From: Saccoglossus kowalevskii
Taxonomy: Eukaryota; Hemichordata; Enteropneusta; Harrimaniidae
Length of the DNA: 43,743 bases
Assembly (NCBI RefSeq): GCF_000003605.2
Contig: NW_003149277.1
Span: 57,748-101,490 of the forward strand
Direction of reading: 5' to 3'
Positions 34,001 to 43,573 of this stretch are shown one piece after another; position 1 is the stretch's first letter, and every line of letters starts with the position of its first letter. The notes beneath the pieces are model-generated. The model saw only the letters and a list, made by a program, of their open reading frames with translations, was not told the origin of the DNA and did not search any database. The translations under genes were made by a program, and so were the position numbers.

Positions 34001-37000
34001 AAGACAATGGGAGAAATTGCATTCTTTCAGTGGAAAATAGTTGTCGGTATTTAGGAAGTAACGTTTCAAGGCTAGTGATTAAAGCAATCAGGAATTTTGT
34101 TTTTATTGTGTATAAACCTTCGGCATTATGTCCCACTCACTCACACAATCAACCACCCAGTGCTGGTCTGTTTTTCCTGAGCTTAATAATTACAAAATTA
34201 ACACTCGGCTCTCACATTATCTGATAACAAATATGGAGCCAATTAGAATCTAGATTTGGAACAAAAAAAAAATCACATGTCCCTGGTCTTATAAATTTAT
34301 CTTTTGAAACCTGTATTAAAAATATAGGATTACAAACTGCCCATCTGTGACGCATACACATGACTTAATACTTCTATCATTTTAAATCAGAATTTCAGAG
34401 ATAGATATTAAGCTGTCTCCTCCCCCATATTTATTTTAAAAAAAAATTAACAGAAAGCTCATGATCACAGCTAATCGATAGGGTTGCATTAGAATAGTTC
34501 TGAACGGCAAGCTATTAAGTCTCGTCAGTTGAATGAAAAGAAAAAAAAATACTGTACCCTGTGACTAGAAATTCCAATACTATGTCTGTTTTATCTGTGC
34601 ATTTGAATTGGAAATGTTTCTGTGGTTAAAATAAGTAATATTTTATTGATTCAGTATACAAGTGTAATAGCTCGTATGCAAGGCTATACATGATACATAG
34701 GGCAAGTACTGACACATTGCTATGTTTACATTAAATTGACAACCACAATGTATTTCATTCTTTATGGATTCCATTCATTTATTTTTTTCTTTCACTTCAA
34801 CAGCTACTCCCAAAACTATAAAAGTACTTATCACTGTGGAAGCTGCAGTCAGTGGAATTCAGGAAGTTTCCAAAGCATCTAAGAGGGTTCGCAGAGCCAG
34901 TAATCCTGTGTTTGACGAAGCCAAATATGAGGGAAGCGTGCCTGAGGTGGATGGTCTCAATAAACCACAAGTATTCACACCTGAAACGATTCTCACGGTA
35001 TGTGACATATAACATTCATTTCTCAATGAATTCAAATTGCTTTTTAGTCCCCGTTCAGACAAAGTCCAAAAACGGGGACTACCGTAATAATTTGATTTCC
35101 GTCTGTGTGTCCGTCTGGAGCCATTTCTCGGACACCCTTTGACCGATCTTATTCAAACTTGGCATACTGACAATCTATGATGACCTACATATGCACATCA
35201 ATTTTCGTTATGATTTGTTTAAATATGGCTGACTGGAAGCCATTTTGTCCCTCAAATTTGCTAAATTCTGATATTTAAACGTGTCCGGAACTGTTTCTGA
35301 GATAAACAGGGTGATTTCAATAAAATTTTGTATGTTGATCATGCATATTGGGTTATACTAATATTGGGTTACTCATGCACATCATATTTTTTTTCAAAAT
35401 TTGAACAGACTGGCAACCATTTTGTTTTTTTTCTTTTTTGTGCCGATTCCTCTGAAAGATATGGCCTGATTCATTCCGTTTGTACATAGGTAGTATACTG
35501 CAAGGTAACACAAAACCATGTTTTGTTTTGAGATTTGATCAAATTTGTCTAAATGGCCATTTTGTCAAAAAAAATATCATTCCTATTTTATATCATTCTG
35601 TAACATCTCCAGAACTGTTTCTAGGAGCTGAACAGGCGATATAGGGCATTTTCAATCAAAATTTGTATGATGAACTTGCATATTAGGTTACCGTGCAAGC
35701 AATGTTTCTTTTGGAGTTACTTACAATACAACAATACCCGACTGACTACGTTTTTCTTTCATGCTATTTCCTCTGTAAGATATAGTCAAATTCAGTTCAA
35801 AGTTTCCACATAGGTACTATACTGACAGTAACACAATCTATAATCTGTGTTATATCTTTAATTTCTACATGTCACTTGTACTGAACATTTACATCGACCA
35901 CAGCTAATACTTAACAGGGACTATGCATTATCAATGCTTGTTGTATCTCTTCTGCAATGGATACAGCACCTAAACTCAAAATTCAAATATGTGCTTTGCA
36001 CTTTAATTTGGTAACTATCAATGTGTTTTCTTTGTGATCAGGTTCATGCCACTGGTAATCCAAATGATATTACATACAGTATCTCACCAAGCCTTTATCA
36101 ATCAGATTTTGAGATTGGAACACAAAGTGGTGTTCTCAAAACAAGGCAACCACTTGACCGTGAAGAGGAAGGTGATGGAAAAGGACAAGTTCGACAATTT
36201 CAAGTCATTGCAAGAAATTCATATGGTACTACATCTGTCGATGTCCTGGTTAATGTAGAGGATGTCAATGATAATGCACCTAAATTTCCATATTCTCCAT
36301 ATGTTGGTCATTTTGAGGAACATACTGGCCCAGGTAAGTGACAGTAAGAATTTGTCGGCTTGCCCTACTTTACAAGTCGTGTCTTGCTTCATTTCAAGTT
36401 TTGTATAATTCATTTTTTTCTGGGGGAGGGTTTACTCTTATTTTCACTTTGCATGTTCCTTTTACAGAGACGAGAACTTCTTCTGAGACATCACATGATT
36501 TTAGAATTTGATTGCATGTTATTTTTGTCACAATCAGGATTTTAAGATTCTTGATTTAAAAAAAAAACGTCTTTTTTGCATGCCCATGTTATAAAACCTC
36601 TTGCCACCAAAACATTTTTTTCATGTATCTTTCTCAATCATGAACTAATGTCCATGCATTTTTTTCATCCATATACAAACTTTGTGCCAAAATGTGTGTT
36701 TTTTCCCTTAAAAATGCAGATGCGGCATATATGGGAGGTAAACTCATTTTTAATAAAACTCAGCAAAGTTGACACATAATTGAAGTTTTTTGCATCCAGT
36801 TTAACCAGACTCCTTACCCAACCCCAATTCATTTGAGTAATGCATCACCTCAGCTAAAAATGATATTATTTTTCATATTTTATTAAAAAAAAACTTTGCA
36901 TTCTATTTCATGCAGAGAAACACCTTTGTATATTCACACAACCACAGTTAAAACATTTCTACCAAGTTATTAAATACATATTTACTATCACCTATCTGGT

Positions 37001-40000
37001 AGTTGTTCACTGAAGCACTTGAAACAAACTTGTGGTTCTCTTAGGGCAGAACATTCATTTTAAAAACACTGGTGCTTGAGAGACAATTACTAATATACAT
37101 AATGTATGATTGTATATAAATAAAAATCCACTTATCTGTTATTCCCTTGTTTGTCCTGTACATGTTCCTTTGTAAATGCATTGCTGTGAGATCACAATAA
37201 CAAACTAATATTATTGTTTGTGCTGCTAGGTTTCTTAGCTTATAAGCAATGAAAGCATCTTGTTTCATTTACATGTGCAAGTTCATGTGGACCCCTGTTG
37301 TCAAACTTGACTGCATGCTTACACGATTCTACTTAGCTAGTTTTCTGCAGTTTTACTGCACATTTTCTTCACTTTTTCTGATATATACATCTTTTCTATA
37401 TTCTATGGTACATACCTTGTACATATGTAGTGTTGTGTTGTCCTGTGTACATCGTGCATCAACATTCCTTCATCTTCCCACATCCTTACAAATATTATGA
37501 ATATAGTACAACTATTAAAATATATCCAGTTTGTTATCTGCATAGTTGTATTAAAGGGATAACCGTTCCCAAGATTTTAAAACCATAATTTGAATAATAT
37601 TTTTTCAAATTTTTAACAATCCCAATAAGTTAGTTTTTGTAAATGTTGTTGTCCAGTACATTAATTTTGAAACTTGTCATTGTGGTGTACAAGAGTACAT
37701 TTTTAATTATTTCTGGAAAGTGATATAGAAAAAAATATGCAGTTTACAAAATTGTATGTTGAGTTATGTTTGTTTACAAAGTTGTCTGTCTGGTCATGAT
37801 CACCCATACTAACACAACAGGACGCAGTAATAATTTCACCAAAACGTAACTTGAACCAATTTATCTTCGTTGTAAATGTGACTACAGATGTTTTGCAATT
37901 AAAAAAAAAAAATTGATTGAATTTGAAAATTTTTAAAATTGAAAGATTTTCAGGGAGCATTGCTGCCAAATGTAACAAGTTCATTGGCACCATATATGAG
38001 TGCATTTAGAGCTCATTCTGTGAAATTGGATCTAATTTCATAATTGATCAGAAACAACACTCCTAGTTTTCTGAAAGCGAACCTTTGGAGTTTGTATAAA
38101 CAATTTACTGTGACAGGAATGGGACATGGCTGCAATTCAGAATCTTTACAATTTTATTCAAAACTTCAACTCTATTCTAATCACAAATGTCCGTTCAAAG
38201 AAACATGTGTGAAAATCAAAAACTGTGTTAGTAATTCACAAGCATTTTATCTATTATTGTTAGTTAAGTTGCTGTCATTTTTCATTTATAAAACATTTTT
38301 AAATATTTTATACAAAAACATTCATAAATTTACTTTATCACAGTGGGGATTTCATTATAATTTCTTTTTAAAATGATACTATGTATTTTCACTGAACTGA
38401 TTGCTAATTAATTGTAACATCTTATTTACAGGGGAGTCAGTGATGACAATAGATGCAGTTGATCTGGATGATCCCAATGTAGATCGAAATGCTAAACTTG
38501 TCTATAGCATTGTGACCAATTCTTTAACACCTGAAAGCAGGAATATTTTTACAATTAATAGTGATACAGCGCTCATTAAGACAAATGTTGGTAATCTAGA
38601 CAGAGAAACAACACCAGTGTACTTTATCACTGTACAGGCTATTGATGGATATGGGTTATCAGGTGAGACAAATTTCTCAACAATTTACATAGACCTTTCT
38701 CTGGTACTGAATTATTGTAATTATTTTAAAAACAGGGCATACAAAGGTAGTTGTGGCATCAAAACATTGCAGGGTTGATGAAATCTTGCCATAGCCTGCT
38801 CTGAAAGATTGGCATTTTGATATTGAACTATAAAAGAGAAATTGAAGTTCAAAGTCAAATCATTTGTGGTAAATGTTTGATCTGCTTCATTCATGCATTA
38901 CACAAGATCTCGTAGTGAGCAGAAAATCACCTAACATCTCTTGCTCAAACAAAGATGTAGTATTTGAATTGAGTTTCTCAAATTCAAAATCAAAACATTT
39001 TGCAAAGTTCTGAGTAATTAGTGTTGTCTGGGTTCTGTAGTATGAACAGAAAGTGTTGCATACCTACCACGTCTGTCTAAACATACACAAGACAAAACTG
39101 GCTTATAATTATTTGTTAACATTTGCGTGGTAGTGATTTTAGCAATTCCTTCATGTGTGTTTCATGTATACATGAAATCTATAGATATCATGTGTCCTTG
39201 CTGTGCATGTAGCTTGTTGTACACAAGACTTCATCTCGCATTGACTTCATGTATATTATAGTCAATCATTTTGGTAAGAGTCATGGCAGGTCAGAAAAGG
39301 TCATTTTAAGTTTCATTAGGAATATGTTATTACTCTATTTGGATTTTCATAATAATTTTTTTTTTTTTTCAACTTTATTGTAGGCACTGTCACAGCTACA
39401 ATTTATGTTGATGATATCAATGACAATGCACCAGAGTTTCCCCAGGAACAGTACTACACCACTGTTTCAGAAAACCTTGCAGTTGATTCTTCTGTCTATT
39501 CAGTGAAGGCGTTTGACAGAGATGAAGGCATTAACTCCTATTCTATTACCAGTGGAAATATAGGAAATAAATTCAAGGTTGATGTAGATCTTCAGAGCGG
39601 TACTGGAATTATAAAAATACAGTCGGTATGTAGTTATTAAAGTACTGCAAGTTTATGTAAACAGATCTCCACTTTTCTTACAATATAAGGATTAAAGTTC
39701 TATTGATAGTAAATAAATCAAAAAACCCATATCACTCGTGTAATCAATGCAATGCCATAAACAATCAACCTATTTCTGTCTCTTCTAAATAGCCACTTGA
39801 TTTTGAAGAACCGGACCAGAAGCAGTTTCGCTTAGTTGTTGAAGTATTTGATGGGGAAAATTCTGACAGTACTCAAGTTTTGATTACTGTTCTTGATGAC
39901 AATGATGAGCCTCCGTTGTTCCAGAAAGATAGCTATCAGATATCAGTGTATGAAGACTATCCTCTGAATGTGGAAATAACCAGTGTGCAAGCAACAGACC

Positions 40001-42889
40001 GTGACTCTTCTGCTAAGTTTAGTAGCATTGGGTGAGTGAAAAAATAATCTGAAACATGCTTTTCCAGTATCGCTTTTTATCATCCTTGTCATCGAAGATG
40101 AACAAGAGGAGCTATACATATTACTAATTGTTGGCCAGGTATACAAAGTATGCCTTGTGTCATAATGTATTTTAGAATAATTATAAAAATTGTATTTATT
40201 ATTTTTCTACAGTTATTATATTCCAGCTGGGCAGGATGATGGTAGTTTCTTTAGTGTTGGAATAGAAACTGGTATAGTTAAAGCAGTCAAGCAACTCGAT
40301 AGAGAACCTTATGAAGATCCAAAAATGATAAAATCCAATTATATATTCAAAATAACTGCTGTAGATAATAGAGACGGTTAGTGAAACTATTTAACTTGAT
40401 TGCTATCAAGGTGGGAATTATATTAAACTGGTATTGACCATGTTACATCTGATGTACAGTATATATGTATGTGCATCACTTATGGTTGGGTACATCTGAT
40501 GTACAGTATATATGTATATGCATCACTTATGGTTGGGTACATGCTTTTTTAGATACTTGTCAACATGTATGCAATTCTAGTGGAGTATTCTATAGTACCG
40601 TAATAACTCTATTAATTCGCGGTCTCTATTAATTGCACACCCATTTTATTTTCGAACTCTAATTTTTAAATGCATCTTTTGAATTCACGGCGTTTAAAAA
40701 CGTTTAAAATTGTATCCTATTAATTCGCGGACCAGAATAAAGTGGATAACTCAGAATATATTGCATGAAGACATTAAAAATATACATTTTGTTTTTTTTA
40801 AGTTTGAGTTTTGATGTTATCAGTACTTGGTGTAGCCGCAATCGCAGATGATCTGTCATCACAGCCTTTCAGTTTAGGTTTAGTCAAGCAGTTTAGGTTC
40901 GGTCAAGATTTGACCTGAAAAAATCATTCCCCCACGACACTACAGATGTTGGGCAAGATTATTACTTAGTCGATAAATATCAATCGGTCAGCACATTGAT
41001 TATGAATTTCTGTGATGGAATGCTTAGTACAGGGCTTTTTGTCACTGGTCCACAGGGTTGCATCGACCATGTGTCTGCCATTTTGGAAAGTGATTTTATT
41101 CTATAACGTCATTTAAGTGAACCGCCCTTTTGTGTGTAAATTGACGTTTTTGATTGGTCGGGCGATTGACCTCGTGTCACATTTTCATTATAGATGAAAG
41201 TGCTTGACAAAAAACAAACAATGATGTAAACAATGAACACATGGCTACAAAAATGCAATCAACAGGGCAGAAGACCACCTTATCCGAAGCAACACTGAAA
41301 TAGCAGAAATCTATGCCGTTTTGCTTTTAGACGACAACGGTGATTGGTTTGATGGCTTCACTGCCGAAGACCTGTTGAACAATTAATAATTTGTGTCTGA
41401 CCGTACTGCCTAAAAAATTTTTTAAAAAAAGGCAGTGCAGCCAGATGGCTAATTTGTAGCCACGTGTTCATTGTTTGTTTGTTTGTGTACCTTTGCCATT
41501 TCACTGTTCTATTTCATGGTGCGTGGTCCTTGACGCAGTGCGTGTTTCTGCCTGACTAGCCACGAGTCTCAGAGGCACTAAAACAATGTCCTGTAATCGT
41601 GTTCATTGGAAAAAAAAACAAATCACTAATAAATTTATAAAAACGGCTCATTTTTGAATCAATCTAAAAATACTCTTTTAATTCGCGCACCAAAAACCAA
41701 TTATTTCCGTTTTTACGCTACTAATTCGCGCACTTGAAAAAATAATTATTTTTACTACTGCGAATTATTTGAGTTTTTACGGTAATGTTGGTTAACATTA
41801 ACACTCTGTAATACATCTTCTAAATGTATCTGTTTATTCTTTCAGGTCCTTATTATGAAGCACACAACACAGCCACAACGACTATGACAATTGATTTGAT
41901 TGATGTAAATGATAACCCTCCAGAATTTTTACTCAATTACCAACCAGTGGTCATGGAAAACACTCCTGCTCCTGAATTTGTGGTTCAGATCAGTGTTATT
42001 GATAGGGATAAACCAGAACAAGGTCCTTTCACATTCAGTGTGGATAACTCAAATGGTATCCTGGATTATTTCAGCTTCAATCCTGTTCAAAATACTGATG
42101 GTATGTCATGACAATAAACAATATTTTCCCAGCAGTTACAGCTATTTGTCTGTTATAGCAGTCTATTCGTAATTTTGGTCTCTAGAGGAGAGAAAAGAGG
42201 AAGACTTTGTTGATTCAAGTTGAATTTTTTTTGACATTGTCAATCTTGCTTTTTTAAACAATGATCTGTACCATTTAAGTTACCCAAATGGGATGAACTT
42301 GCTGACAAAAAAAATAATTATGTGCATTAGTCACACAACATTAAAAGTTTACATGTGCATTTTTAATAAACATTGAGGCTCATTAAGTATGAATTGTTTC
42401 ATTAGTGAAGCCATGCCTTGTGGGCATGCCATATCCCATACATGTAAATAAATCATTTTTTGCGACTATCCATGTGTCAGCCCTTGCATAATGATTTCCC
42501 ATAACTCTCATGCATTTGTTTTGATCCTATTAAGTTTGGCTGACTGGTGGCCAATTTAATCATTATTTGTTGAAATAATAATACTGTCTATTGACAATGA
42601 CTTGTTTATAGAATGCTAGATGCAATATATCAATGATAGATGACATGCTTGTAAAGGTTGACAGATGTTTGATACAACAAATCCTGTGCTTTTTTAACCA
42701 CAGATCAAGCTGATGTTTTCTCACGTGTGATGTTTGACCGTGAGGAGACGCCCTACTACTATATGGCAATTGTAATGGCTGACAATGGCGATTTAACTGG
42801 AACACAGACATTGACGATTAAAATAGGAGACGAGAATGACAACCCACCTGCAGCAGCCACAAAGGAAATATCACTTTATACATACAAAG
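26832..42889 (+). CDS. Type III (neural-cadherin-like) classical cadherin, 5' part, nine exons, continues off the window
   Basis: Joined exons encode 1018 codons plus one base. Cadherins are single-pass cell-surface proteins that mediate calcium-dependent adhesion through extracellular EC repeats and, in classical members, bind catenins through a cytoplasmic tail (not in this window). Visible order: signal peptide 1-24; divergent EC-like repeats at about 30-118, 119-218, 219-320 and 335-430; RVRR furin-type site 445-448; EC repeats at about 453-562, 563-673, 674-778, 779-897 and 898-1005, ending in DVNDNAP, DINDNAP, DDNDEPP, DVNDNPP and DENDNPP; then 'KEISLYTYKG', typical of the repeat that follows in long invertebrate neural cadherins. 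Intron phases (1,0,1,1,0,2,1,1,1) keep one frame throughout. More EC repeats, EGF/laminin-G modules, a membrane span and the tail are expected downstream. A protocadherin or FAT-like protein is less likely. Confidence 0.88.
28084..34803 (+). other. Cadherin intron 1 (6720 bp)
   Basis: Bounded by GTGAGT and TTCAACAG, inserted in phase 1. A large first coding intron is a usual place for regulatory elements. Apart from MITE copy B (about 32515-32716) I recognise nothing in it; short frames are unrecognised and AT-rich. Confidence 0.85.
32515..32716 (-). mobile_element. TA-flanked MITE, copy B, in intron 1
   Basis: Inverted relative to 17429-17594. The shared blocks are 'taattatta.ctg.gttttaat', 'atttcgctgactggaaaa', 'gctaaattaaaacccagtga', 'taaaatttagcatagaacac', and the right end whose reverse complement is CTGTAAAATGACTAATTTTC. 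TA follows the right end (32717-32718). The left terminus is eroded (CTGTGTTAATTATT), so its boundary is approximate. Confidence 0.75.
34804..34997 (+). CDS. Cadherin exon 2: furin-type site and mature N-terminus
   Basis: The acceptor TTCAACAG|CT completes codon 418; the donor is ACG|GTATGT, leaving phase 0. Encodes residues 419-482. 'TIKVLITVEAAVSG' closes the fourth repeat without a calcium motif. A basic stretch follows, with RVRR at 445-448 (34884-34895) fitting the furin consensus R-x-K/R-R. Immediately after it, 'NPVFDEAKYEGSVPE' reads as the first strand of a fresh EC repeat. Cleavage here would remove the first four repeats as a propeptide. There is no Trp at mature position 2, the residue that mediates strand swapping in vertebrate type I and II cadherins. 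Confidence 0.88.
34998..36041 (+). other. Cadherin intron 2 (1044 bp), mostly transposon
   Basis: Bounded by GTATGT and GTGATCAG, phase 0. The element at 35047-35921 takes up 875 of 1044 bases; without it and one TA the intron would be about 167 bp, similar to introns 5 and 6. Confidence 0.85.
35047..35921 (+). mobile_element. Hairpin-led TA-flanked element in intron 2
   Basis: The left end GTCCCCGTT and right end AACAGGGAC are inverted (one base differs), and each is flanked by TA (35045-35046, 35922-35923). Just inside the left end, AGTCCCCGTT (35046-35055) forms a perfect 10-bp stem with AACGGGGACT (35071-35080). A CCGTCTGTGTGTCCGTC stretch then leads into 'caaacttggcatactgac'. The interior holds at least three decayed repeats of a theme combining 'actggaagccattttgt', 'cctctgaaagatat' and 'acataggtagtatactg'. 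It is non-coding. A truncated relative lies at 8394. Confidence 0.75.
36042..36333 (+). CDS. Cadherin exon 3: most of EC repeat 5
   Basis: The acceptor is TGATCAG|GTT (phase 0); the donor CCAG|GTAAGT leaves one base (phase 1). Encodes residues 483-579. 'LTVHATGNPNDITYSI' continues the repeat started in exon 2, with 'LDREEE' at 520-525 and DVNDNAP at 556-562, followed by 'KFPYSPYVGHFEEHTGP' opening EC 6. The expected calcium-binding DxD after 'VHAT' is replaced by 'GNPND', so the calcium site between this repeat and its predecessor is probably altered. Confidence 0.9.
36334..38431 (+). other. Cadherin intron 3 (2098 bp)
   Basis: Bounded by GTAAGT and TTATTTACAG. AT-rich; no recognised gene, RNA or repeat inside. 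Confidence 0.85.
38432..38662 (+). CDS. Cadherin exon 4: EC repeat 6
   Basis: The acceptor is TTTACAG|GG (completing Gly580); the donor is TCAG|GTGAGA, phase 1. Encodes residues 581-656. It contains 'IDAVDLDDPNVDRNAKLVYSI' split by the usual DxD-type calcium residues (D590-D592), 'FTINSDTALIKT' and 'LDRE' at 635-638, then 'ITVQAIDGYGLS', the classic end of an EC domain before its last strand. Confidence 0.92.
38663..39383 (+). other. Cadherin intron 4 (721 bp)
   Basis: Bounded by GTGAGA and TTTATTGTAG, preceded by a T-run of 14 and adjoining pyrimidines. Nothing else recognised. Confidence 0.85.
39384..39625 (+). CDS. Cadherin exon 5: end of EC 6 and start of EC 7
   Basis: The acceptor is ATTGTAG|GC (completing Gly657); the donor is CAGTCG|GTATGT, phase 0. 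Encodes residues 658-737: 'TVTATIYVDDINDNAPEFP' closes EC 6 (DINDNAP at 667-673), then 'YYTTVSENLAVDSSVYSVKA', 'FDRDEGINSYSI' and a 'FKVDVDLQSGTGIIKI' strand pair. This repeat is shorter than its neighbours at the calcium loop. Confidence 0.92.
39626..39792 (+). other. Cadherin intron 5 (167 bp)
   Basis: Bounded by GTATGT and CTAAATAG, phase 0. Short; no content recognised. Confidence 0.88.
39793..40031 (+). CDS. Cadherin exon 6: end of EC 7 and start of EC 8
   Basis: The acceptor is TAAATAG|CCA (phase 0); the donor ATTGG|GTGAGT leaves two bases (phase 2). Encodes residues 738-816: 'LDFEE' (739-743, in place of LDRE), 'FRLVVEVFDGENSDSTQVLI', DDNDEPP at 772-778, then EC 8 opening with 'YQISVYEDYPLNVEITSVQA' and 'TDRDSSAKFSSI'. 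Confidence 0.92.
40032..40212 (+). other. Cadherin intron 6 (181 bp)
   Basis: Bounded by GTGAGT and TTTTTCTACAG, phase 2. No content recognised. Confidence 0.88.
40213..40376 (+). CDS. Cadherin exon 7: middle of EC 8
   Basis: The acceptor is TTCTACAG|T (completing Gly817); the donor is GACG|GTTAGT, phase 1. Encodes residues 818-871: 'YYIPAGQDDGSFFSVGIETG' and 'AVKQLDREPYEDPKMIKSNY' (LDRE at 845-848) then 'IFKITAVDNRD'. The insertion after LDRE makes this EC repeat longer than usual. Confidence 0.9.
40444..40537. repeat. 47-bp tandem duplication in intron 7
   Basis: Two copies starting TACATCTGATGTACAG (40444 and 40491) differ at one position (GTATGTGC versus GTATATGC). The unit contains a TACATCTGATGTA near-palindrome. 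Confidence 0.93.
40598..41782. mobile_element. 1185-bp TA-flanked non-autonomous DNA transposon in intron 7
   Basis: The left end CCGTAATAACTCTATTAATT and the reverse complement of the right end, CCGTAAAAACTCAAATAATT, match at most positions and continue with 'cgc'. TA flanks both sides (40596-40597, 41783-41784). The motif 'aattcgcg' is repeated several times near both ends (about 40614, 40731, 41680, 41724). A second inverted pair lies inside: 'aacaatgaacacatggctac' (41229) and 'gtagccacgtgttcattgtt' (41456). No transposase frame was found. Confidence 0.8.
41846..42100 (+). CDS. Cadherin exon 8: end of EC 8 and start of EC 9
   Basis: The acceptor is CTTTCAG|GT (completing Gly872); the donor is GATG|GTATGT, phase 1. 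Encodes residues 873-956: 'NTATTTMTIDLIDVNDNPPE' (DVNDNPP at 891-897), 'YQPVVMENTPAPEFVVQISV', 'IDRDKPEQGPFTFSV' with the expected DRD calcium residues, and 'YFSFNPVQNTD'. Confidence 0.92.
42101..42703 (+). other. Cadherin intron 8 (603 bp)
   Basis: Bounded by GTATGT and TTTTTAACCACAG. No element or gene recognised. Confidence 0.85.
42704..42889 (+). CDS. Cadherin exon 9: end of EC 9 and start of the next repeat
   Basis: The acceptor is AACCACAG|AT (completing Asp957); the donor is AAAG|GTAATT, phase 1. Encodes residues 958-1018: 'VMFDREETPYYYMAIVMADN' (FDRE at 967-970), 'LTIKIGDENDNPP' (DENDNPP at 999-1005), then 'KEISLYTYK', a signature of the non-repeat-like linker into the next EC in invertebrate neural cadherins. 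The donor is weaker than the others (GTAATT). Read-through would stop after 27 more codons at 42972, so splicing is the better reading. Confidence 0.88.
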
Positions 42890-43573
42890 GTAATTGTGTC
42901 GTCACCCAATATATTGTGGTATTCCAAGGTACCATTAAGGGCTTATCATTGATAAATAAAATAAACCGCTAAGGGCCTAAAATGAATCCTTGAAAATCAG
43001 ACGTAATGTTACTCCATAAAGATTGTAAACTTTGTTTCATGTTTGACAAATAATCACGCAACCAAATTACAGCGGGCGCAAGATATTTACATACACCTAA
43101 CTCCTGCACCCGGTAGATAATTACCGAGGGACTTTGCAACATCTCCAGACACTTTGCTAGACACTCCAATGACCGTTGTAGACGCAATAAAGTTACATAC
43201 ATGCTCACGTGACAGTTAATCAAAATACTGGATGCGTTATGCCTTTGAAGTTTGGCCACGAAGAACGAGGAGTAGTTGGACTATTCCATTGTTTTGTAGA
43301 TACGAAAATCATTGCTATGTAATACAAACATTAAACTGAAAATAAATATTAATAAGAAATGATAAATCTAAATTCTTTTGACTGGTGGTTTAAGATGTTG
43401 TCAATGGATATTATATTAATAATGTTAGCGTTGTGAGTGTCCCGTTCAATGTCCTGCTTAAAGTGCCTGTGAAATAGTTGCTATTTTCACGCCTAAAATT
43501 ATCCATTGAATTATTTTTTTAAGTGAAAAAATGTGTTTTAAACTCAATCTACGACAACTATATTTTTGTGTAT
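42890..43573 (+). other. Start of cadherin intron 9
   Basis: Starts GTAATT; the acceptor is beyond the window. 42990-43265 is GC-richer and open for 96 codons on the minus strand, but the peptide is unrecognised and I do not call it a gene. Confidence 0.6.

Larger units (their letters stand above)
40377..41845 (+). other. Cadherin intron 7 (1469 bp), mostly transposon
   Basis: Bounded by GTTAGT and TTCTTTCAG, phase 1. Holds a 47-bp tandem duplication and a 1185-bp element; the remainder is under 300 bp. Confidence 0.85.

Noticed and set aside
34797-35142. Overlapping frames around exon 2, including read-through into the intron
   Set aside because: The exon frame is fixed by phase-compatible splice sites and EC continuity into exon 3; the others are shadows or transposon sequence.
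42969-43259. 96-codon minus-strand frame inside cadherin intron 9
   Set aside because: Unrecognised peptide with no supporting signals; GC enrichment alone could reflect an old repeat.
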